NCBI GenBank assembly: GCA_018296165.2
Contig: JACKQL020000052.1
Span: 1-64,000 of the forward strand
Direction of reading: 5' to 3'
Length of the DNA stretch: 64,000 nt
Origin: Termitomyces sp. T153
Taxonomy: Eukaryota; Basidiomycota; Agaricomycetes; Agaricales; Lyophyllaceae
A program made the translations under genes and the position numbers. The notes below the pieces were generated by a model that saw only the letters and a list, made by a program, of their open reading frames with translations, was not told the DNA's origin and did not search any database. Of this stretch, positions 21,543-33,968 are shown in pieces; the first letter of the stretch is position 1, and every line of letters begins with the position of its first letter.

Positions 21543-24369
21543 CTATAATGACCAAGCATGCAAGTTGCGCATCTCTACCCCAGGCTTCGCGGTCACCTCA
21601 CCTACTTTGTAAACGGAACCTACGCCCTGCGATAGAGCGGCGATAGTAGCATCCACGTTGTTAGGGCTGACAATGACGATCATTCCAATTCCATTGTTGA
21701 ATGTCCGCGCCATTTCTAACGGCGCAATTTCGCCGTGTTGGGCGAGGAACTTGAACACTGGTGGGAGAGCCCATGTAGATGCGTCGACGTAGCACCCGAG
21801 ATCTTTGGGCAGGACTCTTGGTATGTTTTCAACGAACCCGCCACCTGTGATATGAGACATGCCCTTCAAAAGGCCAGCCTTGGCCGCAGGAAGCACTTGT
21901 GAAGTATAGATCCGTGTGGGCTCCAGAAGCGCACGGCCAAGAGTAGTATTGGTGTCCCAAGGACATGGCGATTGATAGGTCAGCCCAGAAATTGAGATGA
22001 CTTTGCGCACGAGAGAGAAACCGTTCGAGTGCAATCCCGAAGATGTGATTCCAAGCAGGACGTCACCAACAGCGATATCGGGAGTCGGTAAAATTTGATC
22101 CCGCTCGACAGCGCCAACAGCGAATCCAGCAAGGTCATAGTCGCCTGTCCATAAATAAGATTAAGCTAATGATAGATCAGCTGGTCACTTACCTTCGCTA
22201 TACATTCCTGGCATTTCTGCCGTCTCGCCACCAATCAAAGCACATCCGGCTTGTTGACAACCGTCGGCAATACCTTTCACCACCTGAGACGCAACCTTCA
22301 CATCTAATTTACCACATCCATAATAATCCAAGAAATACAAGGGCTCTGCTCCTTGTACAAGTAGATCATTGACAGACATGGCCACAAGATCGCTACCTGT
22401 ATCATAAAGACCGCTCAACTCCTTGGAAAACGGGAAAAAAAGCACAGATAAACTTGCCAACAAGATCATGGATCCCTACATCTACTGCGACACGCAGTTT
22501 GGTACCAACGCCATCAGCCCCACTGACGAGAACAGGATCTCGATAACCAGTGGCTTTCAGGTCAAATATCCCACCGAATCCTCCGATTTCAGCATCTGCG
22601 CCGGTCCTTCGGGTCGAGCGAACATATGGCTTGATGATCTCCACCAAGTCATTCCCGGCATCGACTGAAACGCCTGCCTGCGCATACGTCAAACCAGGAG
22701 CTTTGTCGTGGATAGCATTCAAGGCGCTAGGGGTACGTCCCAATCAAAATTGGATGGAGAATTGCTGGACACGAACGTACCGATGTCCGATATCTCGTCT
22801 GTAAGTTTTACCTTCGAAGGAAATGGCATCAACGCCCAGATAAGCAGCGTCGAGCGCTTCTTGAATCGAAGGCGCGTAAGCAGTAACTGCCAGGACACGT
22901 CCTCCTGATGTTACGATATTGTTGCCAGCTTTGGTAGTTCCCGCATGGAAGACAACAACGTCTGTAATAGTCGTTCGCAATGGGCTTGTGAATACTAAAT
23001 ACAAGCGATGGAATTGAACGCACTTGACGGCACGGGCTTGAAGTCGATGACTTTTCCTTTCGGGTAGGCTCCGGGATAGCCCTGGGAAGCGAGAATGACT
23101 GAGACGGCAAAACCGGGACGCACAGATATTTTTGTAGAGTCGAGATGATGATTCGCGCATGCCTAGGAATATAACTGAGAATGAAGATGTTTAAGAAAAG
23201 AGACAATTTACCATCATGACAGACACCAAATCAACTTCATCACTTAGAAGAAGCATTAGTGCCTCCGTTTCAGGATCTCCGAACCGAACGTTGTATTCCA
23301 GGACCTTTGGTCCGGAAGGAGTTAACATGAAGCCAGTAAACAATAGACCGACGAATGGGAAACCTGTAGTAGATGTAGATTGTGAAAATTACGGCTGAGA
23401 ACAGCGGAACACACCATCTCGTCGCATGCCATCTATCGTCGGTCGTAGCGTCTCTTTCATGATTTGATCCATGATAGCAGGAGTAGCAACTCCAGCGGGG
23501 GTATAAGCACCCATACCGCCTGTATTCAAGCCGGTATCACCCTCGCCAATGCGTTTATGGTCTTGGGCCGCTGGAAGAGGAACGATGGTGTATCCGTCGG
23601 AGAAAGCGAGCACAGAGACCTCTGGACCTGTGAGCAATTCTTCAATCACAACTTCGTTCCCTATGATTATACAAATTCAACAGCGCCACACGTTGATTGA
23701 TATGAAAAGCGCGGACCTGCAGTTCCAAAGACATTCTTCACCATGATGTCTTGCAGACCGGCAATTGCCTCCTCCGTCGTTTCTGGAATAAGAACACCCT
23801 TCCCAGCTGCCAGTCCACTAGCTTTGAGCACCACCTTGTGCCCACATGTCTTCACATAGTCAACAGCCTCGTTGATCTGATCGTTTTTGAAGATACGATA
23901 TGCTGCAGTGGGGATATTATGTCTGGCCATGAAATCTTTCGAGAATGCTTTAGAACCCTCCATCTTGGCAGCCAGTTCACTTGGACCAAACACGGGTATG
24001 CCCACTAAACCACCTGAGCATCCTCGATCACAAAATCTCAAGAAAAAGTCATACCCTTCCGGAAATGGGTTTCAATTCCATCTACCAAAGGTTGTTCCGG
24101 TCCAGGGACTACGAGATCAACCTGATAACGCAGCTCAGCTTTCGTTATAGTTTCATGTCAATATAGCATACCTTGTTCTTGACCGCGAAATCGACTAGGC
24201 GAGGGAAATCAGACGTAGAGAGGTCGACGTTGACTGTTTTTGGCTCTTGAGCTGTTCCTCCATTTCCTGGGCAGACGTAAAGGCAGTCCAAGAGATCAGA
24301 TTGGGCTAGCTTCCAAGCAAGAGCATGTTCTCTGCCGCCATTTCCAAGAAGTAGGATTCGGACACCCAT
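21543..24369 (-). CDS. ADE5,7: Bifunctional GAR synthetase / AIR synthetase (purine synthesis)
   Basis: Ten exons on the minus strand: 24369-24172, 24121-24055, 24004-23717, 23660-23415, 23363-23212, 23162-23024, 22961-22781, 22726-22458, 22396-22193 and 22144-21543, 781 aa, against about 800 in yeast. The N-terminal half is phosphoribosylamine-glycine ligase: [25 protein letters not shown], an ATP-grasp part with [11 protein letters not shown], and [10 protein letters not shown]. The C-terminal half is AIR synthetase: [39 protein letters not shown] and [16 protein letters not shown]. It carries out the second and fifth steps of de novo purine synthesis in the cytosol. There is no GAR transformylase domain, as expected in fungi. 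Intron 8 (22397-22457) uses a GC donor (GCAAGT). Confidence 0.93.
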
Positions 24370-24868
24370 GGCAGAAATCGAAAAATGTAGATCCTCCGGA
24401 CTGGGAAGATTAGATTAGAATCTGATCAATCCAGGACCCCGTGCACCCCTTTATCTGACAACGTTGGACCGAGCACTTGTATTTTATAGATTTGATGACG
24501 CATAATGTGGCGATCTTGGCCTCTGAGAAAAGGATCAGCCCACCCTACTCTTAGTCGAAACGGAGCGTGAATGTTCACAAAACGATGCCTCATGGACTTT
24601 AGCGGACAATGAAAACAAACTCAAATTTGGGGATAATAATATGAGACTATTGCAGTTGTCGACCATGTGAACGAAAAATCTAAAGAGAAGCTACCGGCAG
24701 GATGGCATCATAGGGCTTGAGACCAGACATTGACCAATGACAACTGCCTGCAGGTCAGCACGTGGTCAAGTAATTAAACTCAAGTGGTCTTGAAGCCGGT
24801 CTTCTTCCCCGCGCTTTATTTTTCGGTGGATAGGCTCTTGTTAGACCACTACCACGACCACGACTTGC
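24370..24868. promoter_or_regulatory. Divergent intergenic region (ADE5,7 / RD-repeat protein)
   Basis: 499 bp between opposite starts. It must carry both promoters. Short T-rich and CACG-containing stretches are seen but no site I can name, including no clear TGACTC (Bas1/Gcn4-type) element for the purine gene. Confidence 0.4.
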
Positions 24869-27800
24869 ATGGAGGAATATCGCAACCCAGTCCATGCAGT
24901 AGAGCCTTTTGAGGAGGTGAGTGTTTCCAACTCTGAAGGATTTGGTTGCTGTCTTCTCAAAGATTAGCTTTTTAGTCGCAAGGGAGGGAAGATACATCTG
25001 TGGCATCTCCGGATGCTCTTGCCGTGTTTTACAAAGACATGGAGAGAAAAGAAATTGTTGAACGGAAATTATCTAAGAAATTGAATGCAGGGACCTCAAT
25101 CTGGTCTCGTAAATCGGTTAAGCGATCGGCAACGGCACATCCCGCCCCGTCGCCAGCGCAAGTCTCTCATCAACCCCATCAAAGCCACGACGCGAAGCGA
25201 CGGGAGGAGGAGGAATTGGTCGCAACCGACAGCGACAAGCCAGACTGGGTCCTACCGATGAATTCCCCTCGTTCTATTATCCCCGACTCTAGAGACTTAC
25301 CTGCGTCCCATAGCAAGGATGTCTGGAGCTCTGTTCCAATTCCCTCTCACAGGACACGCTATTTTATACACAATCCCATTGGTCCTCGCTGGTACAAGAA
25401 CCATCACCTCATTCCACGCTCCGAAACTACACCTGCAGCCCGTCCACCATCCTTTTTCTCCCCCTCGTTCCCTCCAATTGCGGCTTCTGCTTCTCAGGAC
25501 CGTCTCGAAGATCCGACGCATGCTGCAGGTCCCAGCAGAACGCCTTCAAACTCCCCTCTTCCTACACCAAACTCATCACAAACGCGCGTGGAGGACCGAC
25601 CCAGAACGCGTAAATTATCAGAGACGGCTCACGACGTTGTCGATCTTTTGGACGTAACAGACCCGTGGGGCACCAATTGGCACCATCACTCCCCATACGA
25701 TATCGGGCTGGTCAATGGGCCCATTTCAGCTGACGTGCAGGATGTGAGTTACTATTATACTTGAACCGACTCTGAAGTTGATTGTCACTCTCAGATACTA
25801 CAGACTCGCTCTAGACGTTCCAGCATGGACCAGAGTCGGAGGAAAAGCGTCGCGCCATCGCCCTTATCTCAATCCATGTCTGCCATCAACCTAAACGTGA
25901 AGCCTGAGATTCAAATTCCGCGAAAGCTCAGCAAACGGAGAGCGCCCACTCCTACCAGTGCAACTGTGGGAGCTAAGGATACTGGTCGCCATGCAGTGTC
26001 CTTGCCTACAACACCCTTGGACACACGACTACCTTCTTCTGATCTGCCCAAGCGTATGTCGGTTGCCGCGCCGTTGACTGGGTCCTCTATGTCTACTCAG
26101 AATATGTCCTCGAAGAAGGGAACAAAAGGGGGCGTTTTAGGCCGCTTGGTGAGGAAACTCAGCCTCTTGGCAAAACCTCTGTCAAACCCTATTCAGCTAA
26201 AACGGGAGGTTGATCGGCAACAAATTAATTCACTTCATCATGTCCCAGATGCTGTACCTCGACATTCCCTCGCGCCCTCAAGACAAACACTCCCTGAGAA
26301 ACCTATGTCTGAGACAGGTAAACGTGTTCCACCCCCACCTGCCAAGGAACCTGTGAAAGTAGATGACACTTCGAAAGACACTGATTCTTTCTCGGTTGTG
26401 TCTTTTGAAGCTCCCTTCTCAATTGGCCGGTTGACTATCGCAAATCCAGATTCACCTGAATTGGACGATACAACTCCGGTTCAAGGGGCCTCACCATTGC
26501 CACCCAATAAGGAGTCTCTCGGAACTGCGTTGCGAAATGAATCCCCACCTCACTCAACCTCCCCCTCTACTTTCGCTTCGACCCTACAATTGAATCTAGA
26601 CCTTCCTGTGCCCCCTCAGAAAAGCCTTCCACCTCCAACACCTCCAACAAAATTAAACGATGAAGTAGTGTCTGAATCACCCTCAATTATTGTACGTCAA
26701 CCATCCTCGGAGCACCAACGAACAGACCTTCTGTCCCAAAAATCAGAGTTATCGGAGCGACCTTCTTCAACCCTCAGCAACAAAAGTCCAGCTTCATTTC
26801 AAGGTTCTGGCTCAGCCACCGAACAATCATCATCTTCTTCACGCCCAACTGCGCCTCCACAGAATATACCGCAACCTGTTGATCAACCCTCGTCCCAACC
26901 TTCACAAATGCTTCGGCCTGCTTCCTCCACATCTAAGAAGGCTGAATCTATATCCGTAGCGGCATCGACCGTGCCTTTTCCTACTGGGAACCCAGGAGAA
27001 AGGTTGCACCTATTTTATGAATACGACAATTCACTGCTTTCAGCCGCATCAGTCTTGGCCAACCCACCAACTCCACATACCGATGCAGATAAGGCTATAC
27101 TCGCAACACCTAACCAGCCGCCGCCCGTCCTCCCATCCAAGACTGATTTACCGACCCGCCAAACGCAGACTTTTCGACTGGTTCGAAGCCCATCTGAAAA
27201 CGTATTTTCCAATGACAAGATTGTCGCTGCTGGCGAACAGTGGGAAGTGGTAGGCACGGAAAAGAAGGGAAAGGGCTCCTCGAGTTCCAAGGAACACAGC
27301 GCGAAGGAGCCTGAACTCAAATCGCAAGAACGCCATTACAGAGATCGAGACGCAAAAGACAGAAGAGGTAAAGAACACGAATCCAGGGATCGTGATTATA
27401 GGCGAGGTACCAAAGTTCGTGACTCCAGGGACGGGGACTACGTTCGTGATTCCAGAGACAGAGACTACCACCGTGACTCAAGGGACAGAGAACATGCTCA
27501 TGATTCCAGGGACAGGATCCACATACACGACTCAAGAGACAAAGATTACTCTCACGATTACAGGGATAAGGATCATTGCGAGTCTCGGTATAGGGACTAT
27601 CATGACTCTAGAGATAGAGACTACCATCGTAAATCCAGGGATCATGATTGTGGCCGCGATTCAAGGGATAAGTGCCATGGTCATAATTCTAGGGATACAG
27701 ATCATGTTCGTCATTCCAAAGACAGGGATCGTTTCAAAGACAGGGATCATGTCAAAGACAGGGATCATGTTCGTCATTCCAAGGATCGGGATCGTGCTCG

Positions 27801-28833
27801 TCATTCCAAAGATAGGGATCGTGTTCGTCATACCAAAGACCGAGATTATGACCGAGATTATGCCCGAGAGCTCGGGGGCCATGATCGGGACTATGTCCCT
27901 AACCACAAGAGTCGAGACTCTCGAGACCGGAGCCAAAAAGATCGAGTATCAACCACTCATTCAGAGAAGAAACGCGACAGTAAGGCTCGCGTGGAGGCTG
28001 AGGCTGAAGCAGATTCTCGGCATCGACATCGAAGCCGGCAAAGTTCCAAATTAGACGAAAGCGAGCGATCAATTACGATCTCGAAGTCGTTGTCGCCACC
28101 AGTTTTCGAGCCGGACAGTCGTCATCCCGAACCCAGTGCGGTACAACATGATCTAAAACGGAACGACCGCCCCCAAGAGGATCGGGAACGAAAACCGACG
28201 CGAAAGCGACACGAAGCTTCCCCAACCACCGTCAATCTGAGCACTGCTCAAATTTTGCCACTGCCTACTCAGGATATCCCCACATCCCGCCCTCTCGCTC
28301 GACATCCTTCACTATCGACTCGCCCAACGTCCCAACTTCCACCTGCAGATGAAATCAACGCTGTGCGTGCCAAGGAGGCCTGGGATATGGAGCGTCTCTG
28401 GAAGGCTCGTAGCGTGCAAGGTGACGAGTTGGACGGATATACGACCATCCCCTCAAATCACAATACCCCTGTTATGACCAGTATCAGTCCTCCTGTCGTC
28501 ACAAGTCTCCATGGATCCAGTCACACTTCCTTTGTACAACAGAAACCTCAACATTCAATCTATCATTCAATGCCTGCTGCACCTCCACCCATCATATACC
28601 CCTCTCCATTATCCATTCCTACTGTTGCCCACCAAATACCAACTATAAGTCGTCGCCAGCCTCATACGCGAACCTACAATGAATCCGCTGCATCGGATCA
28701 GAAATCTTATGCTTCAACTCGTAAAAGTAATCCCCTTCCTGAGCTTCCTCGTGAATCTCCCTACGAAATACCAGCTGACGCTAGAAATTCAGAGTATTGG
28801 ACGAAATACGCTGGCCTCGCTGCAACACACTAA
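24869..28833 (+). CDS. Large disordered protein with Arg-Asp/Ser-Arg-Asp repeats
   Basis: Three exons: 24869-24916, 24976-25743 and 25795-28833, 1284 aa. The short first exon encodes MEEYRNPVHAVEPFEE. The N-terminal 250 residues hold a possibly conserved region (LAVFYKDMERKEIVERKLSK, then an aromatic segment RTRYFIHNPIGPRWYKNHHL). The middle is Ser/Pro-rich, with KKGTKGGVLGRLVRKLSLL as a possible amphipathic helix. From about residue 770 a 190-residue block repeats the degenerate unit (D/H)SRDRDYxR or HSKDRDR; related units show expansion. The C-terminus has EAWDMERLWKARSVQGDELDG and ends with a short conserved-looking tail (ELPRESPYEIP, YWTKYAGLA). RD-rich blocks occur in RNA-processing factors, but no domain here proves such a role; function unknown. 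Confidence 0.75.
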
Positions 28834-29079
28834 CTTGATACCCAGTCATTTATAAGAACTCTGTATGGAGCTTGCATAGCATGTTATCTACCCCTTTTTT
28901 AATTTACCATCGTACTGTATTTCCATTACTGTCATGTCGGATATAGATACTCATCTTTTGGAACTTATTCTGTTTTCGTATTCTGATACAAGTATCCATC
29001 AAGACTCGTGGTATGTGTTACAATCATCCTATGATCATTAGATATTGTTACAGGGAAAGCAGGAAGGGATTCGAAATTA

Positions 29080-29731
29080 TCATACTGGTAACGAAATTGA
29101 TACTTGAGGAGGGTGGACAGGGAATTTGGGTATAGGATAATCATCCCACATAGTTTCGCTATCCAAAAAGTGTCGCAGACGGCTCACCTGACCCGATAGG
29201 TACATGACGATGAGCTGCATGTCGATTTCCATTGGAAGTTTCAATAATTGAGAGCAAGTTTGCAAAGCTTGAGCCCGTGTTGTTGTGAACATGTTCCCTT
29301 GGAAACCGAGTTCTTTGAGGCCATCAATCAGTTCACTAAACTCTGAACACCAAGCCAGGACCCCCAACTAACAAAGTCATCAAAAAAATATTCAAAAAAA
29401 CAAGACGAATCACCCACTTGACCGTATTGCTTGTATCGAGCGTAGAGAACATTGGGAGCAGAACCCAAAGCATATTCAAAAGAATCGTTCACGGCGATGA
29501 CTTCCGGGGCAGGTGTATACTCAGGTTGCGGTGGCTGCGGCTGCAGGAAAAAATTAGAAGGAATACAAGGATCATGAAATCACAAGAACGAACAGGTGGC
29601 CGATTCGGCTTGTCTTGGAACCATTTATGATCACCATAATCTGTGCCACTGCCAAAATCTACGACATCTGTACGTTTGCCGCCATAGTCGGCCAAATCTC
29701 GGAGAGGCGGCGACTGCCCGTGTGCGAACAT
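29080..29731 (-). CDS. Small conserved fungal protein, unknown function
   Basis: Three exons on the minus strand: 29731-29594, 29540-29418 and 29367-29080, 182 aa. All three keep one frame and have standard 50-53 nt introns. The N-terminus MFAHGQSPPLRDLADYGGKR is Gly/Asp-rich and likely disordered, followed by a Pro-rich link. The remaining 120 residues are predicted helical and compact: FEYALGSAPNVLYARYKQYG, LGVLAWCSEFSELIDGLKEL, then MYLSGQVSRLRHFLD. No signal peptide, membrane segment or catalytic motif is visible. The density of conserved-type aromatic and charged residues suggests a real domain, but I do not recognise the family. Confidence 0.65.
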
Positions 29732-30358
29732 ATTTACTTGGAGGAGTTGACTTTACTGAATGAGGTGGAGCTGTTGTGCGAATAAGAGTGGTCGGTCAGA
29801 GTGAAATGGTAGATGTTCTCTAATAACAAATTGTCAGAACAACCTCTCAATTCATAGAACTCATTGATGCCAACCTGTATAAGATGTTCCGACTCTCAAG
29901 TGGTGGGGAATGAGATGAATTTCCAAAAACAGATGTTTGGAGATGTCGATGAAATGCTACGACTGAGACTGTAAAAGAGTGAAATGAACTTGGGCGGAGT
30001 GGAGATCTGGAGCAAGGGAAGGCGCAGAAAAGTCAAAATGGCTGAGGGGAGAGATGCTAGAAGATCAACTTGTGGTCCCAACCTCTCGTAATCTAAAGAT
30101 GTCAAGGGACGGGCTTTGACCTCAAACGTGCTTTTGATAAAAAATGGGGATTGTGTGCCAGGTTTCAGGAGCGATGAACGAACAAGTCGCGTGAAAGCTT
30201 CGTGAGGTCTGTCTGTCGCGCGAAATGCCGGCTGCTGGGAAGTTATAAATGCTAGCAGCTGAGCAAAAACGAGACAAAGGTCCGTAAGCTGGACTCGAAG
30301 TTGGGAAGGAGAGAGGATTATCTCGAGATGCAAGGTAAGGATTTTGAAGGATAAGCGC
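29732..30358. other. Intergenic, no supported gene
   Basis: 627 bp upstream of the 182-aa gene. A 145-codon minus-strand frame (29896-30333) has no motif or supporting splice context and is taken as chance. Confidence 0.4.
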
Positions 30359-32504
30359 TCAGGCGCTCAACGTTCTCGACCCCGAGTTGACGGCTCTGGT
30401 TTTGTTGAGCTGCAAATGGGTGGATGCTGGGATATCTCTCTCTGAGGTGAGTACGAGGTCGCCTATCCAACTATCGTCTTGAGCGAGTGGAAACTCACGC
30501 TTCCGAGTGAAGGTCGTAGGGGAAATGCTCGAGCTCGAGGGGCCACGGGCGACAGATTCCGACTGCAGAAATCGCCGTGAAGTAGACGTTGGACCTGCGA
30601 CAAGTCTTCCAGCAAACTTGTGAAGAATGGGAAGATTATGGATGCCCTTGACTATCACTATCAAGATCCAGACTGAAGCAAATACCGCGTGGAATCAATG
30701 AGCCGAACCTCGTGTCCACTCGACATGCCTCAAGGCCTCAAAGGCGGAAAATATCTCCGTTATCTCATATGTAGATGATAGCCTTACAAAACTACTGAAA
30801 GCACCACAAAAGTACATAGAAAATGGGACGCAACACGACAAAAGTTTAAATGAGGTTCCCTTCAGGGACTGGGGGCTTCCGGAAGATATTGCGGAGTTTA
30901 TGGACGTCCAATCTAAAGACATCGAAATGAATACGGCCCAAAAACTTGGTCCCGAAAACCGAAAGCCAGACAAGTATCAAGCACGCAAGGTCGCCTCCCC
31001 AATGATTTACCGTTCGGCGCTCGTTGAAGGGGTACGAAATTCCAACGGTCTTCACCCAAGATCCTAAACCCACTTGGATGAAGTCTTTGAAACCTCCACC
31101 TGCTATGCCGCTCACTCCCCCGTCACCTCCATCGCACCATAAGATCATAGTTCCCAATTCCTCAGCGCGTTGACTAACCTGCTGCCACATGGCATGGCCG
31201 ACTGCGATATCCCAAGTCCGGGCAGGCGCCAAGATCAAGGCTGGTTTGATTTGCAGCTCGGCGAACAGTGAAGGGAAGGCGAAATCAAGACAGATAGAGG
31301 CAGTCACGGAGATTGGACGAGTGTAAGGCGGTCCGTCAGGTACCCAATCAATCTTTTTCATGTCCTTGGGTGCTGTCAGATGGAAAGTTGTGACGTTGGG
31401 TGGTAATTGAGAATGAGACAATGAGAAGGATTCAGCAACTGAGGAAGTCTGTCAGAATATATTCCTAGAGCCAAGGGGTGAAAACGTACTAGGCACTAGA
31501 TGACGTTTGTAATAGACGAGTTCGGGAGAAGTGGGTGCCTGCGAAACCAGAGCAATCCCCGTGCGTCGAGAACCTGATGCTCCACTAGTGGGGTCCCCAA
31601 AGTCCTCTTCAAATGAAACACCGACAACGGAACCAGTGACGTTGTCTTGTACCTGTGCCAATCCTTCAGCCAAATCAGTTTCAGACTTGAAAGTCACTGC
31701 CCCTTCCGGCCACAGAAGGAATCTCGCAGAACTTGTCAGTTTTTTACTCTCTTCGATATAGTCGTCGAGAGTAAGGGTATGATGTTTGTATCGCCGATAC
31801 GGAGGTAGGACACACCCCATGCTCAGTGGAGTGATATCTGGTCCCGCTACAACTGCTAGAGGGAAGTTGCTGAGTAGCAGGGAGGGTATGCCAAGCACCA
31901 ACAATATAACAGTGAGGAGCAGGGAACTGTTCCTCGAGGACAAGTGACTGGTTTGGAAAGTTGCAGGGGCGGTTGTCGCTATCTGGGGGATACCTTCGCC
32001 GATATACCATGCCCCAATTGCCTGAGCCAGGACAACTGCCCATGCAGCTACAACCCAGTCATTGCCCACAGGTCCAAAGAAGGGCGCCATCCAGCCATAG
32101 AAACTTCCGCCCTCTGTCGGGCTCCATGCGGAGAGTCGACCTACTGGACTTATGTAGGAGACTCCGAACCAAAGCGTCGCCCAAAGTGCTGGGAAAAAAG
32201 TGAGTCGAGACCAGGCGCCTGGAAAATGGGAACCTAGGCGAGTATTAATGTAAACGATGGAAATGGTCAGAGTGGACGTAATCAGAGCTAGGATGAAGAG
32301 AACGATGACCGAGACTCCGACGGAGGAGAGCGCATTGACAGAGGGCGAGGCCCTAGCCAGAACGCCGGCAAACGTGATGGCGGTGATGAGCATCGTTGCA
32401 TCTTTGAACGCATGTTGAGATCTGAACTGTCGATGGCCATACACAAGTAAAGTTGTAAGGGTCAGCACAATGGGCACTGAGGAGGCTGTAGGTCTGAGGG
32501 CCAA
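30359..32504 (-). CDS. Lnt-like membrane CN-hydrolase (apolipoprotein N-acyltransferase fold)
   Basis: Exons on the minus strand: 32504-31490, 31438-31011, 30754-30709 and 30672-30359, 600 aa. The first 240 residues carry about seven membrane spans. The nitrilase-type domain follows with the expected triad: Glu in LLWPEGAVTF, Lys in VYYKRHLVP, Cys in TASICLDFAFP. A further membrane span lies near the C-terminus (VWILIVIVKG). Bacterial Lnt acylates lipoprotein N-termini; fungi have related proteins whose substrate is not settled, so only the fold and membrane location are claimed. Exon 3 is short and follows a 256-nt intron, much longer than others here, so the C-terminal model after residue 480 is uncertain. 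Confidence 0.75.
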
Positions 32505-33280
32505 GAATTAAAAAACGAACGTGAACATCGTAGAATAGAACTGGGGATGATGATGGAAAACAGCATCTCGAAGATTGTGCATCTTTCGAGCAAGGTTCAA
32601 GTACGAAGGGGTTCAACTTCGAAATCACTTGGTTGGGGTTTAAATACTTGTTAGGACTGGGCGTCTAACTGCGGCTTCGAATTCGATGGATATATATGGC
32701 AGTAGGCGTTAACGTTGTTTCACGTGTAGAGTAAGTTTGAATACCCCTCCGCAGCAAATCTTGTGAACACAGACGTCGATTGAAATCATGAAGTTGGAAT
32801 ATATCTGGAGGGGTCAGGTGGTCGCACATGCGATGGCTCACTGATAAGAGATGAATCAAGAAGGGACAGCCAACTAAGAAGACGATTACTCGACTGCACC
32901 GCATCATATCATGGTCAGACTAAGTAATCGTATAATCCTCACCGCTACTACTGATAAACTGCAACAGCCTGAATCAGCGACACAATGCACCACTAAAGAG
33001 GACACCTGTGCTGATTGCACATGTGGACTCTACCCTCCCAAGAACAAGGCCAACTAGGCATGACCAGGTATGTATTATTTCATTTGTTCCTTTGAAAAAC
33101 ATTCCGTTCAAACATCATCCAGATGACCGCGAGCCCGATAGCTGTGTATTCAGGGTAGACAGCGGTGAAGGGATGTAGAGGCTGAAGTGGACATTTCTTG
33201 TGTTAGTTGAAGCTGGAGCCAATCAAATTTGAACCCACCGTCGAAAGAAAACAGCTTGAAGTGCTCTTGGTCGCCCTAAT
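32505..33280. other. Intergenic, no gene seen
   Basis: 776 bp between the start of the Lnt-like gene and the stop of the BCL7-like gene, both on the minus strand. A TATATATGG run at 32691-32699 is the only notable element. Confidence 0.4.
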
Positions 33281-33968
33281 TTACTCGTTTACTTGGTTTG
33301 CGAAAGGGTCCGTACTTGTGTCTATGACCTGCCCTCCTACGAGGGCATCCACTGCCTCTAACTGTGATAGATTGTGCGAACTCTCCAGTCCCAGTCCATC
33401 CGGCCCGAGACCAGGCATATCCAATTCCATACCACCCCCCGACAGATTTTGATTGCTCAGTCCAAGCCCAACGCTCATGTCTTCGTCCATAGGCTTTAGT
33501 GACGTTTCCAGCGTGTCTCCTTCAAGCTCGGTGCCGTCCTGCAGAGTCATCGACAACTGAGGTTTTGGTGATGGTGGTTTTGACTCTTCGTCTTGTGCAG
33601 TGTCAACAACTTCTGTTGCTTGTACCGATTCAGGGACATTATCAGGTAGAACCTCGTCCTCTTCGTCTCCATCAATGACTTCTGGTTCATCTGGTAGGGG
33701 AGCTAATGGCTCGTCTACTTCTCCTTCATCGTCACTAAATTGCTGGAATTATTGTATTGCGAAGTCAACACAGGAACGAAAACGAAAACAAGATGCCTAC
33801 CTGCGCCTTTTCAGTCTTTACCCACTTGTAGATCTTGAGATTGGTACCAGGCGTGCCGTTTTGGGGAGAAACCCAAACTTTCTCCCAGCATGTTACAGGT
33901 TGCATGAGTTGACGACGGGCAGCCTCAGTTGACGCAATGCTGATACCTATCCTGCGTTTCGTGGCCAT
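33281..33968 (-). CDS. BCL7-like chromatin-remodelling protein
   Basis: Two exons on the minus strand (33968-33801 and 33742-33281), 209 aa. The N-terminal 56 residues contain the BCL7 signature: WEKVWVSP, then LKIYKWVKTE. In animals BCL7 proteins are small SWI/SNF (BAF) subunits in which this Trp-rich N-terminus contacts the complex; a similar nuclear role is inferred. The remaining 150 residues are acidic and disordered (FSDDEGEVDEP, VIDGDEEDEV), rich in Asp/Glu, Leu and Met. The intron falls exactly between the signature and the acidic part. The start ATG is followed by a basic KRR. Confidence 0.75.

Noticed and set aside
27392..28054. 220-codon plus frame and 91-codon minus frame over the RD-repeat region
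   Set aside because: Ile/Thr repeats produced by reading the SRD repeat DNA in other frames.
29896..30333. 145-codon minus-strand frame
   Set aside because: No motif, no splice context, positioned upstream of a well-supported gene; kept only as a note.
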